Shown piece after piece: positions 1 through 9,005 of a stretch of 64,000 bases of DNA (positions within the stretch are counted from its first letter, which is position 1; the number at the start of each line of letters is the position of its first letter). Below the pieces are notes generated by a model. That model ran no database searches. It was not told where the DNA came from and saw only the letters and a list, made by a program, of their open reading frames with translations. Both the position numbers and the translations under genes were made by a program. The DNA comes from Mucilaginibacter sp. OK098 (GTDB taxonomy: Bacteria > Bacteroidota > Bacteroidia > Sphingobacteriales > Sphingobacteriaceae). The stretch covers positions 365,498 through 429,497 of the forward strand of contig NZ_FRCM01000007.1 in the NCBI RefSeq assembly GCF_900142915.1, given 5' to 3'.

Positions 1-332
1 AAAACTAATGTTTATAAGTTATTATTTCAATTGCGCTCAAAGGTACCTCTAGACTGTTTCTAAATGAAAAAACGCACAACTAACTCATTGTCAATCACAA
101 ACACATTGATATGGCTTTTTAGCAGATAAAACATTGCGTAGTTTTACGCAACAGATTCCGTGGTACTACGGATTGAAAAACGAATGGTTTTTGGCGTTTT
201 ACCCCAATTTGTCATTATTATAATAGCTTATAAAAAGGTTGGTTGCCGCATCTTTAGGGGGCAGTCAAATATTACATCCGGTTAACTTATTGCTTATTAT
301 ATTGCGCCATCAATTATCATAACCTCTTTACC
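1..332. other. Intergenic region with two small hairpins
   Basis: No gene is seen here. Two adjacent small dyads stand out. TTGCGTA/TACGCAA (134-151) encloses the 14-mer GCGTAGTTTTACGC (136-149), and TCCGT/ACGGA lies at 157-172. The reverse complement of the 14-mer recurs exactly at 58138-58151, upstream of a gene in the mobile element, so it may be a regulator binding site rather than a terminator. The gene served would be the DinB-like gene at 333 or one to the left of the window. Confidence 0.4.
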
Positions 333-773
333 ATGGAAAATTATTTAGCCGAACTTTATGAACGCGACCTATTAAGATTAAAGGACGAGATAAAAAGCTT
401 TAAAGACGATTACAACATCTGGCGTAAAAATGATGGTATAAGCAACTCGGCGGGTACGCTGGTGCTACATTTAACTGGTAATCTTAATTTTTGCATTGGC
501 ACAAAGATAGGAGGCACCGGCTATGTTCGGAACCGCGAACAGGAATTTTCGGCAACAGATGTTCCGCGCCTGGAGCTTATTGCCGGAATTGAAAATTTAA
601 TTGAAGTGGTAAAAACCAGCTTGAAGGATCTAAGCCAGCAAAGACTGGAAGAGATTTATCCACTTGAAATGTACGGACAAAAAAGCACCGCTTACTACTT
701 AACCCTCTTTCTCGCCCATCTGAACTATCATTTAGGCCAGATAAATTATTTAAGAAGAATACTGGAGGGTTAA
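333..773 (+). CDS. DinB-like (DUF1572) family protein
   Basis: A 146-residue soluble helical protein. The first helix region carries LVLHLTGNLN with a histidine near residue 46, and the C-terminus carries HLNYHLGQINYLRR. These fit the three-histidine metal site of the DinB/YfiT four-helix fold. Family members act as metal-dependent thiol transferases or have unknown roles; the substrate cannot be told from sequence. Length is typical for the family. The ATG at 333 follows CTTTACC and has no strong ribosome binding site, as is normal in Bacteroidota. It stands alone, convergent with the acetyltransferase at 827. Confidence 0.8.
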   Translation: MENYLAELYERDLLRLKDEIKSFKDDYNIWRKNDGISNSAGTLVLHLTGNLNFCIGTKIGGTGYVRNREQEFSATDVPRLELIAGIENLIEVVKTSLKDLSQQRLEEIYPLEMYGQKSTAYYLTLFLAHLNYHLGQINYLRRILEG

Positions 774-826
774 ATCAGGATAATTGTAGTGTCAATCATA
801 AATTAACGCTTAGTCTGGAGTCGACA

Positions 827-1513
827 TCACACCAGTTCCTTTTGTATTACATAAATGGAGATTTGCTTCCGGGTTACAAAGCCTAGTGATTTGTAAAGAT
901 CTATTGCCCGCGTGTTTGACGATAGTACGTGTAAAAACGGGATGCCTGATGCGGCTTTTATCCGGTGAACATGGTTCAATATCAGCTGTGCAGCATAGCC
1001 GCGGCCCAAATAATCAGGATGCGTACAAACAGCACTTACCTCGGCATAAGGAGCAGGATTTAGGCGTTGCCCTGCCATAGCTATTAGTTTATCACCATCA
1101 AAAATCCCTTTGTAGTGGCCAAAATCAATGGTTCTTTGCGCAAACGGACCAGGATTGGTCAGCTTGGTTAGGGCCAGCATGGCAAGGATGTGTTCCTCGC
1201 CCAGGGGAACGATCTGCTCATCTGCTTCTGCCTGCCGTGCAGGGGTTTCGCACACCAATTGCAAAACATCCATTCGTTGAAGGACTTTCCATAGACCCGG
1301 AAAATCTATCTCTGTTGGCGTGATAAACCCGAAGACCGCGTTAACCGGGGCAACATCATACAAAAGCTTAAAGTTATCCGGTGTATTTTCAGCAAGGCCA
1401 GCAAATGGCGAAATATCCGAAGGAAAATATTTGGCCTCCCCGTTGCCTTTTGCCAGTTCTTTATTTCCAGTATTTAATGCGTTAAAGGCGGGGTTATCAA
1501 GTATGTGGTCCAT
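827..1513 (-). CDS. GNAT family N-acetyltransferase (FR47-like)
   Basis: A 228-residue protein with a C-terminal GNAT fold. The acetyl-CoA loop is visible as VCTHPDYLGRGYAAQL (R/Q-x-x-G-x-G/A form) around residues 160-176. It is followed by a helix and by NTRAIDLYKSLGF, the usual last-helix motif of this superfamily. The N-terminal half is the less conserved region seen in FR47-type proteins. It would transfer an acetyl group from acetyl-CoA to an amine; the acceptor is unknown. The gene is monocistronic and divergent from the fusion gene at 1813. Confidence 0.85.
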   Translation of the reverse strand: MDHILDNPAFNALNTGNKELAKGNGEAKYFPSDISPFAGLAENTPDNFKLLYDVAPVNAVFGFITPTEIDFPGLWKVLQRMDVLQLVCETPARQAEADEQIVPLGEEHILAMLALTKLTNPGPFAQRTIDFGHYKGIFDGDKLIAMAGQRLNPAPYAEVSAVCTHPDYLGRGYAAQLILNHVHRIKAASGIPFLHVLSSNTRAIDLYKSLGFVTRKQISIYVIQKELV

Positions 1514-1680
1514 TGGTTTTATTTAGAATAATTGATCAGTTGTATATTAGCTGATGCTTTTTCCTGTTTTCAAATCTATAAATAATTGGTAAACTAAGCC
1601 GGGTGACCTGGTTTTGTTGATGTAATATTAAACGGGGATGACATTATTGTAAATTTTGATCTCAAGACTGCCGTCAGACA

Positions 1681-1710
1681 AAATCAGGGAATCATGCCAT
1701 CCCTGATTTT
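1681..1710 (+). terminator. Perfect 10-bp hairpin with T-rich tail
   Basis: AAATCAGGGA (1681-1690) and TCCCTGATTT (1700-1709) form a perfect 10-bp stem with a 9-nt loop, followed by TTTATTT. It looks like an intrinsic terminator on the plus strand. The surprise is its place: it lies in the gap between two divergent genes, so no annotated gene ends here. It may end a short untranslated RNA, attenuate transcription entering the 1813 gene, or be a relic. Confidence 0.6.
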
Positions 1711-1767
1711 TATTTAAAACCTTCATTTTTTTGCTCAAAAACATACAAATCCCATCGCTAACTATAC

Positions 1768-1775
1768 TACTTTTG
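1768..1775 (+). promoter_or_regulatory. Candidate -7 box TACTTTTG
   Basis: TACTTTTG matches the Bacteroidota -7 consensus TAnnTTTG and lies 37 bp before the ATG of the fusion gene at 1813. No TTG at the expected ~19-bp distance is seen for a -33 box, so support is partial. Confidence 0.3.
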
Positions 1776-1812
1776 TAATAAATCATTAATTTAACGCCAT
1801 ACACCTTTTACC

Positions 1813-3474
1813 ATGGAAAAACCCATAATATTTTCGATAGATGATGATCCGCAGGTGTTACGTGCAATAACCCGGGATCTGAAATCGATGTACGGCAAGG
1901 AATACAGAATTATTAATACAACATCAGCAAATGAAGCGCTGGAAAGCTTGATCGACCTAAAAAACAGCTCGGATGTGGTTGCCATGTTTGTGTGCGACCA
2001 GCGCATGCCCGAGATGGAAGGCGTTGCTTTTTTAGAGAAAGCCATAAAAATATTCCCAAAGGCAAAGCGGGTTTTGCTTACCGCTTATTCTGATACCGAA
2101 GCGGCCATAAAGGCCATAAATGATGTTCAGCTTGATTATTACCTGATGAAGCCCTGGGACCCACCCACTGAAAGGCTTTACCCGGTAATAGATGACCTGC
2201 TGGACGACTGGCAAAGCGATTATATCCCCGATTTTAAGGGTATAAAAGTAGTTGGCTACCAGTTTTCACCGCAATCGCACACGGTTAAAGATTATTTGGC
2301 CAGTAACCTGATCCCCTATAAATGGCTGGATATTGAGAAAAACCCGGATGCAAAAGAAATTTTAGAACTTAACGATGTTGCTTTAGACCAATTGCCGGTA
2401 ATAGTTTTTGATGACGGAAGTTATTCATGCAAACCCACCATAAGGTCGATAGCTGAAAAAGTGGGCGCAAACCCGCAAATAACCAATGATATTTATGATG
2501 TGGTGATCATTGGTGCTGGTCCGGCAGGACTTGCGGCGGCTGTGTATGGCGCATCCGAAGGCTTAAAAACATTGCTGATAGAACGGAAAGCGCCGGGCGG
2601 GCAGGCAGGAACAAGCTCGCGGATTGAAAACTACCTGGGTTTCCCGGCAGGTTTAAGCGGGGCCGATCTTACACGCCGGGCCATAAGTCAGGCCATGCGG
2701 TTGGGCGCGGAGTTTTTATCGCCGCAAGCTGTGAGCGATATCAAACAAAAGGACGGTTACAAAACCATTATACTTGATGACGGGCCTGAAATTGTTAGCC
2801 GTACCGTAGTGATAACTACCGGGGTTGATTACCGAAAGCTAGAGGTTAAAGGTGCTGAAAATTATACCGGCGCAGGCATTTACTATGGTGCTGCAACTAC
2901 CGAAGCATCAGCTTGTAAGGATAAGGAGGTTTATGTTATAGGTGGAGGAAATTCCGCGGGGCAGGCGGCAGTTTACTTGTCTAAATTTGCTAAAAACGTT
3001 TATATCATTATCCGCAGGGATAGTTTAAGCTATACCATGTCGGCCTACCTGATCCAACAAATAGCTAATCTGCCTAATATTCATGTTTTGGCTGATACCG
3101 AAATTATTGAAGCTTCAGGCCATAATTGCCTTGAAAAGCTAACGCTCATTAACGTTAAAACAAAAGAAACGGTTACCAACGAGGCATCCGCACTTTACAT
3201 TTTTATAGGCGCAAAACCTTATACCGACTGGATAAAGCTGGACATCCTAAAGGATGAAAAAGGCTTTATTGAAACCGGGCGCGAGCTGAGGCGCTATGAT
3301 GATTTTACCAAGATCTGGAAACAAAAACGCGACCCGTTCCTGCTCGAAACCAGTTGTAATGGCATTTTTGCCGCAGGCGATGTACGTGCAGGCGCCATGA
3401 ACCGCGTAGCATCTGCCGTGGGCGAGGGCTCAATGGCTATAAGCTTTGTACATAAGTATTTGGCAGAGGTGTAA
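1813..3474 (+). CDS. Response regulator fused to thioredoxin-reductase-like FAD oxidoreductase
   Basis: A 553-residue, three-part protein. Residues 1-130 are a receiver domain with the acidic pocket at 10-12, phospho-acceptor D62 (in CDQRMPEMEG), T90 and K113. Residues 143-220 look like a thioredoxin/glutaredoxin-type fold without a CxxC. Residues 227-553 are a thioredoxin-reductase-like flavoprotein with the FAD loop GAGPAG (234-239), NAD(P)H loop GGGNSAGQ (377-384) and a C-terminal FAADVR-like segment (GIFAAGDVRAG). At the position of the usual CATC redox centre the sequence reads AATT (360-363), so the classical disulfide is missing. Similar fusions are known in Bacteroidota; signal and partner are unknown. 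The UBP zinc-finger gene follows 61 bp downstream on the same strand. Confidence 0.85.
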   Translation: MEKPIIFSIDDDPQVLRAITRDLKSMYGKEYRIINTTSANEALESLIDLKNSSDVVAMFVCDQRMPEMEGVAFLEKAIKIFPKAKRVLLTAYSDTEAAIKAINDVQLDYYLMKPWDPPTERLYPVIDDLLDDWQSDYIPDFKGIKVVGYQFSPQSHTVKDYLASNLIPYKWLDIEKNPDAKEILELNDVALDQLPVIVFDDGSYSCKPTIRSIAEKVGANPQITNDIYDVVIIGAGPAGLAAAVYGASEGLKTLLIERKAPGGQAGTSSRIENYLGFPAGLSGADLTRRAISQAMRLGAEFLSPQAVSDIKQKDGYKTIILDDGPEIVSRTVVITTGVDYRKLEVKGAENYTGAGIYYGAATTEASACKDKEVYVIGGGNSAGQAAVYLSKFAKNVYIIIRRDSLSYTMSAYLIQQIANLPNIHVLADTEIIEASGHNCLEKLTLINVKTKETVTNEASALYIFIGAKPYTDWIKLDILKDEKGFIETGRELRRYDDFTKIWKQKRDPFLLETSCNGIFAAGDVRAGAMNRVASAVGEGSMAISFVHKYLAEV

Positions 3475-3535
3475 ATACTGGTTGATTGAGTTAGATTAGG
3501 TTGATTGAGTTGAATAAGTTATAAAGTAAATTACC

Positions 3536-3805
3536 ATGGAAGACGAAGTATGCAAGCACCTTGGTGCTATTAAAACACTAAAGCAGCCTAAAGATTATGT
3601 ATGTGAGGAATGTGTAAAAGTGCATGGCACCTGGATGCACCTGCGCACCTGCCAAACCTGCGGCGTTACGCTTTGCTGTGACAGCTCGCCAGCTCAGCAT
3701 GCCAGTAAACACGCAGCAGAGGCTGGTCACCCTGTAGTGATCTCAGCCGAGCCGGGAGAACGCTGGTTATGGTGTTATGTAGATGATGAAATGGCTGAGT
3801 ATTAG
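3536..3805 (+). CDS. UBP-type zinc finger protein
   Basis: An 89-residue protein that is almost wholly a ZnF-UBP domain. Cys and His ligands are spaced as in that family: C6 and H8 at the N-terminus, then CEEC, CQTCG, CC and H-x3-H-x4-GHP. In eukaryotes the domain binds the C-terminal GlyGly of ubiquitin. Bacterial stand-alone copies are common next to thioredoxin-reductase-like genes, but their ligand is unknown. It probably shares a transcript with the fusion gene upstream. The ATG at 3536 follows TTACC. Confidence 0.8.
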   Translation: MEDEVCKHLGAIKTLKQPKDYVCEECVKVHGTWMHLRTCQTCGVTLCCDSSPAQHASKHAAEAGHPVVISAEPGERWLWCYVDDEMAEY

Positions 3806-3824
3806 TTAGCAGCGTGCAGTTTTC

Positions 3825-3893
3825 AGTTGGCGGTAAAAATTTAAAGTGTATAGCATAGCACTCCATAAATCTGCAAACTGCCTACCGCCAACT
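3825..3893. terminator. Bidirectional terminator between convergent genes
   Basis: AGTTGGCGGTA (3825-3835) and TACCGCCAACT (3883-3893) form a perfect 11-bp inverted repeat, extended imperfectly outward (GCAGTTTTC against CTGCAAAC). It lies between the convergent zinc-finger and DoxX genes. Confidence 0.5.
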
Positions 3894-3905
3894 GCAAACT
3901 TCTAC

Positions 3906-4340
3906 CTACTGTTCCGCTAAATACCTATCCAATGACCACGGCCCTGAACCTAAAATTAAAAATATTACGAGGACTACCAGGGCCGTTACTGATGGCCATA
4001 CCATATAATTAATGGCATCCTGGAAAATGCCGCTCAAAAAAATCGCTCCCAGCACTATTGGGATCTGCAGGATGCAGCCAAACCTGGTGAGGATCCCTAC
4101 GCCTATCAATATCCCCCCTACCATGTGCGCAAACATTACGTAATAAACCAGCGACATTAAAATTGCCGGCGAAACATCTATAACGGTCTGATCTGTTATC
4201 AGCTGTTTAAGGTATTCGGTGTTTTCCATAAAGGAGATCCCTTTCCATAGTAAAAAAGCACCAAGCGCAATGCGTACAATGTCAATAAATTTAGGGTGAT
4301 GGGTGTCGCCCCAATTTTCAATACGGTGAACTACGTTCAT
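3906..4340 (-). CDS. DoxX family integral membrane protein
   Basis: A 144-residue protein with four hydrophobic segments, at about residues 24-42, 61-80, 83-104 and 112-132. The third segment includes MVGGILIGVGILTRFGC, typical of the DoxX/SURF4-like family, and the protein ends in WSLDRYLAEQ. It acts in the inner membrane. DoxX proteins have been linked to redox or thiosulfate metabolism, but here only the family can be assigned. It is monocistronic and divergent from the YceI gene. Confidence 0.8.
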   Translation of the reverse strand: MNVVHRIENWGDTHHPKFIDIVRIALGAFLLWKGISFMENTEYLKQLITDQTVIDVSPAILMSLVYYVMFAHMVGGILIGVGILTRFGCILQIPIVLGAIFLSGIFQDAINYMVWPSVTALVVLVIFLILGSGPWSLDRYLAEQ

Positions 4341-4617
4341 AATAACCTCCGGTTTTAAGATTATAATTGATTACAATACAAAAGGGAGCTATTGGGATAA
4401 ACGGCCTGTGGTATTGCTTATATAAATTTAGCGATTATATAAAGCAATAACAATTATTGGGGATAATTAGTTTTAAGTATTGCCTGCGTCTTCACAAAAA
4501 ATCGATTTTCTTTAAGCGGGTGTGATTTTTTAATTAATCCTTTTCCTCTTTTCTCCATCTAAAATAAAAATCAATTTCATTTATAATCATTCTAAATAAA
4601 ATACGTTAATTAGCACG

Positions 4618-5148
4618 ATGAAGAAATTTTTGCTGCCCATATTATTAATTACATTAGCCACTACTGCTTTTACTTATGTAAACAGCACCATTACCCGCTC
4701 TGTCATCACCTTTAAAACCAGGAATATGGGCATTGGGGTTAATGGCTCAATTAGCGGTTTACAGGCTGACGTTCATTTCAACCCTGCCGACCCAACAACC
4801 AGTACCATCGAGGCTTCAGTGGATGTTAACAGCATCAATACTGATAACTCAAGCAGGGATGAGCATTTAAGAAGTGAAGATTATTTTGATGTGGCCCATT
4901 ATCCCAAAATAACCCTTAAATCTGTTTCGTTTAAACACAGCAGCGGTAATAATTATACCGGGCAATTTAACCTTACCATAAAAGGTAAAACCAAGCCGGT
5001 TGAAATCCCATTCACCTATATACAAACAGGCAATGCAGCAGCATTTAAAGGCAGCTTTAAACTAAACCGCCTTGATTACGGAGTAGGCAGCAGCAGCATG
5101 ATCCTTGCAAACGAGGTTACTGTTAATATTGATGCGGGGGTGGAGTAA
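4618..5148 (+). CDS. YceI family periplasmic lipid-binding protein
   Basis: A 176-residue secreted protein. An N-terminal signal peptide (KKFLLPILLITLATTAF) precedes a YceI beta-barrel domain. Family landmarks are visible: ITFKTRNMGIGVNG, DEHLRSEDYFDVAHYPKIT, the KGKTKPVEIPF strand and LNRLDYGVGSSS near the end. YceI domains are lipocalin-like and bind polyprenoid lipids in the periplasm. It stands alone; the 177-bp gap downstream contains imperfect inverted copies of a CTCTAATC motif. Confidence 0.88.
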   Translation: MKKFLLPILLITLATTAFTYVNSTITRSVITFKTRNMGIGVNGSISGLQADVHFNPADPTTSTIEASVDVNSINTDNSSRDEHLRSEDYFDVAHYPKITLKSVSFKHSSGNNYTGQFNLTIKGKTKPVEIPFTYIQTGNAAAFKGSFKLNRLDYGVGSSSMILANEVTVNIDAGVE

Positions 5149-5326
5149 GAGACTAGAGATCAGTTGATCAGAGGTTAGGTTAAATTCCCGCTATCTGATA
5201 AAATTGAAGCTTCTTCCGGACTTTCCCGACTTTCGGACTAAAACCAGCCTCCAATCTCTATTTTTAACAATTTAATAACCAACCTCTAATCTCCAACCTC
5301 TAATCACTAATCGTATCTTTACGATT

Positions 5327-6391
5327 ATGAAACTTCGCATACTTGTTTTAATTAATGCGGCAGCGGTTGCCGTAACCCTTTCGGCCGTAAATTATTATTT
5401 TCAGCACAGTTGGTATAATGTTGCGCTAACATTTTTTATTACCATAATTACCAGCTTTTTGGTTTTCTATTACCTGATAGAAAAATATGTGTATTCAAAA
5501 ATAAAGCTCATTTACAAACTTATCCATAACTTAAAGCTTGGCCGCGATCTGCGCGATGCCCTTGGCGAACATGTTAGCGCCGATCCAATTAACGACGTGG
5601 AAACAGAGGTAAAAGAATGGGCAAAAGAAAAGAAGAGTGAAATTGATGAACTGCGTAAACAGGAAAAATTTCGCCGCGATTTTTTATCCAATATCTCGCA
5701 CGAGTTTAAAACCCCGCTTTTTGCAATCCAGGGATATATTGAAGCCCTGCAGGATGATGACTTTGAGGACAAGGATATGGCAAAGCAGTTTTTGGCAAAG
5801 GCATCAAAAAATGTTGACCGCTTAAGTTACCTGATAAAAGACCTGGATGAGATCTCAAAGCTGGAGTCGGGCGAGATCCCTATAAACCTTACCCGTTTTA
5901 AAATAAACGACCTGATAAAAGAGGTTTTTGAATCTCTGGAGCTTAAAGCCAGGCAGCATAACATTAAATTAATATTCAAGCAAAAATACGATGAGCCGAT
6001 ACTGGTGAATGCCGACCGCGAAAAAATAAGGCAGGTGCTGGTTAATTTAATTGACAACTCATTTAAATATGGAAATGAGGAAGGCAGCACCTCCGTTAGC
6101 TTGTTTGAACTGCATGACCAGGTACTTGTTGAGGTTACCGACGATGGTATTGGAATTGAGGAAAAATTCCTTCCACGCCTGTTTGAGCGCTTTTTCCGTA
6201 CAGATACAAGCCGGTCGCGGCAAATTGGCGGATCAGGCCTTGGGCTTGCCATTGTTAAACATATTATTGAGGCACATGAGCAAACAATTAATGTGCGCAG
6301 TACCGAAGGCCTGGGCTCAACTTTTGGATTTACGCTGCAGCGTTCAAAGCAGACTTTACATTTGCCTAACATACCAAATCTAAAAAATTAA
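5327..6391 (+). CDS. Membrane sensor histidine kinase (PhoR-like)
   Basis: A 354-residue kinase. Two membrane helices lie at about 5-23 and 31-52 with almost no periplasmic loop, then a HAMP-like linker. The HisKA H-box is SNISHEFKTP with H125. The ATPase domain shows the N-box NLIDNSFKYG (N244), G1 box DDGIGI (272-277), an F-box and G2 box GSGLGLAI (302-309). No response regulator gene is adjacent. The next genes on the strand are DUF47 and PiT, so a role in phosphate sensing is likely but inferred. A near-consensus -7 box TATCTTTA (5314-5321) ends only five bases before the ATG, suggesting a very short or absent leader. Confidence 0.85.
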   Translation: MKLRILVLINAAAVAVTLSAVNYYFQHSWYNVALTFFITIITSFLVFYYLIEKYVYSKIKLIYKLIHNLKLGRDLRDALGEHVSADPINDVETEVKEWAKEKKSEIDELRKQEKFRRDFLSNISHEFKTPLFAIQGYIEALQDDDFEDKDMAKQFLAKASKNVDRLSYLIKDLDEISKLESGEIPINLTRFKINDLIKEVFESLELKARQHNIKLIFKQKYDEPILVNADREKIRQVLVNLIDNSFKYGNEEGSTSVSLFELHDQVLVEVTDDGIGIEEKFLPRLFERFFRTDTSRSRQIGGSGLGLAIVKHIIEAHEQTINVRSTEGLGSTFGFTLQRSKQTLHLPNIPNLKN

Positions 6392-6413
6392 CATTAACTT
6401 AACATTGCAAAGT

Positions 6414-6421
6414 TACCTTTG
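6414..6421 (+). promoter_or_regulatory. Candidate -7 box TACCTTTG for the DUF47-PiT operon
   Basis: TACCTTTG fits TAnnTTTG exactly and sits 19 bp before the ATG at 6441. No good -33 TTG is seen at the standard distance. If real, the phosphate transport pair has its own promoter in addition to read-through from the kinase. Confidence 0.35.
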
Positions 6422-6440
6422 CCCAAATCCCCATTAAACT

Positions 6441-7091
6441 ATGTCGTTAAACAGCATTTTTCAATATTTTGTACCAAAGGATAAAAAGATATTTTTTCCA
6501 TTATTTGAGCAGGCAGCAAATAACGTTGTAACCATGGCAACCATATTAGTTGAAGCGGTTAATTCCAACAATCCCGCCACCCGCGAAGAGCTGTTTAAAC
6601 AGATTGATAAACTAGAGAACAAGGGCGATGAAATAACGCACCAGGTGCATCTTGAGCTTGGTAAAAACTTTATTACCCCTTTTGACCGCGAGGATATTCA
6701 TGCACTGGCATCAGCAATTGATGATGTTGCCGATTACATACAAGGCGCGGCAAACCGCATGAGCCTTTACCGGATTGATGATTATAACGAGCATATCCGC
6801 AAACTATCTGAACTTACCCTACAGGCAAGCATCGATCTTGAAAAAGCGGTAAGAGAGTTAAAGGACCTTAAAAATGTACGGAACATCGCCGATTCCTGCA
6901 TCAGGATAAACAGCGTTGAAAACCAGGCTGATTATGTTTTTGACCGCGCAGTAGCTGATCTTTTCCTGTATGAAAAGGACGCTATCCGCCTTATTAAATA
7001 CAAAGAAATACTATCTGCACTTGAAACCGCAACTGATATGTGTGAAGATGCTGCCGATGTAATGGAATCTATTTTAGTTAAAAACGCATAA
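6441..7091 (+). CDS. DUF47 family PhoU-like regulator of phosphate transport
   Basis: A 216-residue all-helical protein of the PhoU/DUF47 family. The conserved acidic helices are clear: KLENKGDEITHQVH, FDREDIHALASAIDDVADYI and LETATDMCEDAADVMESIL. These helices bind metal in PhoU-like proteins. DUF47 genes are nearly always next to PiT-type transporters and are thought to control phosphate uptake. Here the PiT gene starts 5 bp downstream, so the two are surely co-transcribed. Confidence 0.9.
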   Translation: MSLNSIFQYFVPKDKKIFFPLFEQAANNVVTMATILVEAVNSNNPATREELFKQIDKLENKGDEITHQVHLELGKNFITPFDREDIHALASAIDDVADYIQGAANRMSLYRIDDYNEHIRKLSELTLQASIDLEKAVRELKDLKNVRNIADSCIRINSVENQADYVFDRAVADLFLYEKDAIRLIKYKEILSALETATDMCEDAADVMESILVKNA

Positions 7092-7096
7092 TTTTA

Positions 7097-8110
7097 ATGG
7101 TTACACCTATACTGATTGTTATTGTTTGCCTTGCGCTGATATTTGATTATACCAACGGCTTTCATGATGCGGCAAACTCTATTGCCACTATTGTATCTAC
7201 CAAAGTATTAACACCTTTCCAGGCCGTTGTATGGGCTGCTTTCTTTAATTTCCTGGTTTATTTTTTTATAAAAGACCATAAGGTTGCCAAAACAGTTTCC
7301 AAAATAGTAGTTGAAAATTTTATTACGCTAAATGTAATACTGGCAGGCTTAATAGCTGCAATTTCATGGAATTTGGTAACCTGGTGGTTTGGTATCCCTT
7401 CAAGCTCATCACATACGCTTATCGGCGGGTTTGCCGGGGCAGGTATCACCAACGCAATATACATGGGCGCAAGCGGCTTAAGTGCCGTAAATATGTCATA
7501 CATAATTACTATACTGGCTTATATAGTACTGGCGCCGGTAATTGGTTTAATAGTTGCCTATATAGTAACCATTATTATCCTGCATATCTGCAAAAATGCA
7601 AGGCCAGCCGTAGCCGAGCGATGGTTTAAAAGACTCCAGCTTGTATCATCTGCAGCCTTAAGCTTTGCACACGGTGGTAATGATGCTCAAAAAGTAATGG
7701 GTATTTTGTATGTGGCAATAGTTACAGCAAAAATAATAAAACCGGGCGATGTTATGCCCAATTGGATCCCGCTGGCATGTTACTCGGCTATTGCTCTTGG
7801 AACTTTGTCCGGCGGATGGAGAATAGTAAAAACAATGGGGTCGAAGATCACTAAAATAACCCCGCTTGAAGGTGTTAGTGCCGAAACCGCCGGCGCCATC
7901 ACCCTGTTATTTACTGAGCATTTCGGTATCCCGGTTTCAACCACACATACCATTACCGGCTCAATTATAGGTGTTGGTTTAACAAAACGTTTATCAGCCG
8001 TGCGCTGGGGCCTAACCATAAATATTATTTGGGCATGGGTAATCACTATCCCGGTATCTGCACTTATTTCTGCAGGCATATTTGCCTTGCTAAGAGTTTT
8101 TGTTAAATAA
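7097..8110 (+). CDS. Inorganic phosphate transporter, PiT family
   Basis: A 337-residue inner-membrane protein with about ten hydrophobic segments. Both family signatures are present: FDYTNGFHDAANSIAT near the N-terminus and FAHGGNDAQKVMG in the second half. These are the duplicated phosphate/cation binding motifs of PiT (PF01384) symporters. It moves phosphate or metal-phosphate with a cation. It is translationally close to DUF47, separated by only 5 bp. Confidence 0.93.
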   Translation: MVTPILIVIVCLALIFDYTNGFHDAANSIATIVSTKVLTPFQAVVWAAFFNFLVYFFIKDHKVAKTVSKIVVENFITLNVILAGLIAAISWNLVTWWFGIPSSSSHTLIGGFAGAGITNAIYMGASGLSAVNMSYIITILAYIVLAPVIGLIVAYIVTIIILHICKNARPAVAERWFKRLQLVSSAALSFAHGGNDAQKVMGILYVAIVTAKIIKPGDVMPNWIPLACYSAIALGTLSGGWRIVKTMGSKITKITPLEGVSAETAGAITLLFTEHFGIPVSTTHTITGSIIGVGLTKRLSAVRWGLTINIIWAWVITIPVSALISAGIFALLRVFVK

Positions 8111-8182
8111 ACTTTCTGCTAAAAATTTTGTTTAATTTGGCAGTAACAATATTGATAAATTAACTTTAAAAGCTACCCCGAA

Positions 8183-8908
8183 ATGAAAAACGTATTTTTA
8201 ATTATCCCTGCCCTGGTTTTATCTTTAACATTATCCAGCTATAATTCTCCTGTTCCTGTTAAAGCAAATCCAATTCAAATAAGCATTCCATCATCATTAG
8301 ATATGGGCAATGCCTTAAAACAAGCATTACAGCAGGGAACCGCTAAAAGCTCAGATCAGCTTTCGGCTGTAAATGGCTATTTTGGCAATGCTGCCATAAA
8401 AATCCTTTTCCCGCCGCAGGCTCAAAAAGCGGAAAAAACATTAAGGGGTTTAGGCTTAGGTAAATTGTGCGACAATGTTATCCTTTCACTAAACCGAGCC
8501 GCCGAGGATGCAGCCAAGCAGGCAAAACCTATATTTATTACTGCCATTAAACATATGAGCATCCAGGATGTATCAAACATTTTGCTGGGCAATCAGGATG
8601 CAGCTACTCAATATTTTAAAAAAACAACTACCGACCAGTTAACTGGTGCATTTAAACCGGTTATACAGGGCAGCTTAGATAAAACCAACGCCACAAAATA
8701 TTATAGCCAGGCGGCCGGCGAATACAATAAAATTCCTTTTGTAGGTAAAATGAACCCTGATATCAGTGCCTATGTTACCCAAAAAGCTATTGATGGTTTG
8801 TTTTTTGAAATAGCGCTGGAAGAACTTAATATTCGTAAAAATATTGGCGCCCGCAGCACTCCTTTGCTGCAAAAAGTATTTGCTTTCGCTGATAAGAACA
8901 AGAAGTAG
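8183..8908 (+). CDS. DUF4197 domain secreted protein
   Basis: A 241-residue protein with a signal peptide (residues 1 to about 20, NVFLIIPALVLSLTLSSY). The rest matches the DUF4197 pattern: LKQALQQGTAKSSDQLS, YFGNAAIKILFPP, FITAIKHMSIQDVSNIL and a C-terminal GLFFEIALEELNIR. Function of the family is unknown; export to the periplasm is predicted. It lies 72 bp after PiT and may have its own transcript. Confidence 0.85.
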   Translation: MKNVFLIIPALVLSLTLSSYNSPVPVKANPIQISIPSSLDMGNALKQALQQGTAKSSDQLSAVNGYFGNAAIKILFPPQAQKAEKTLRGLGLGKLCDNVILSLNRAAEDAAKQAKPIFITAIKHMSIQDVSNILLGNQDAATQYFKKTTTDQLTGAFKPVIQGSLDKTNATKYYSQAAGEYNKIPFVGKMNPDISAYVTQKAIDGLFFEIALEELNIRKNIGARSTPLLQKVFAFADKNKK

Positions 8909-8925
8909 GAGGAATTGAGACAAGA

Positions 8926-8982
8926 AATCAAGAGTCAAGACACAAGAAATAATAGCTATTCTTTTTATCTTGACTCTTGATT
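8926..8982. terminator. Bidirectional terminator with 15-bp perfect stem
   Basis: AATCAAGAGTCAAGA (8926-8940) pairs perfectly with 8968-8982. The loop holds a second small dyad around AATAGCTATT. It sits between the convergent DUF4197 and anti-sigma/TonB genes and would serve both. Confidence 0.7.
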
Positions 8983-9005
8983 CCTGACTTCTTGATTCTA
9001 TCTTC

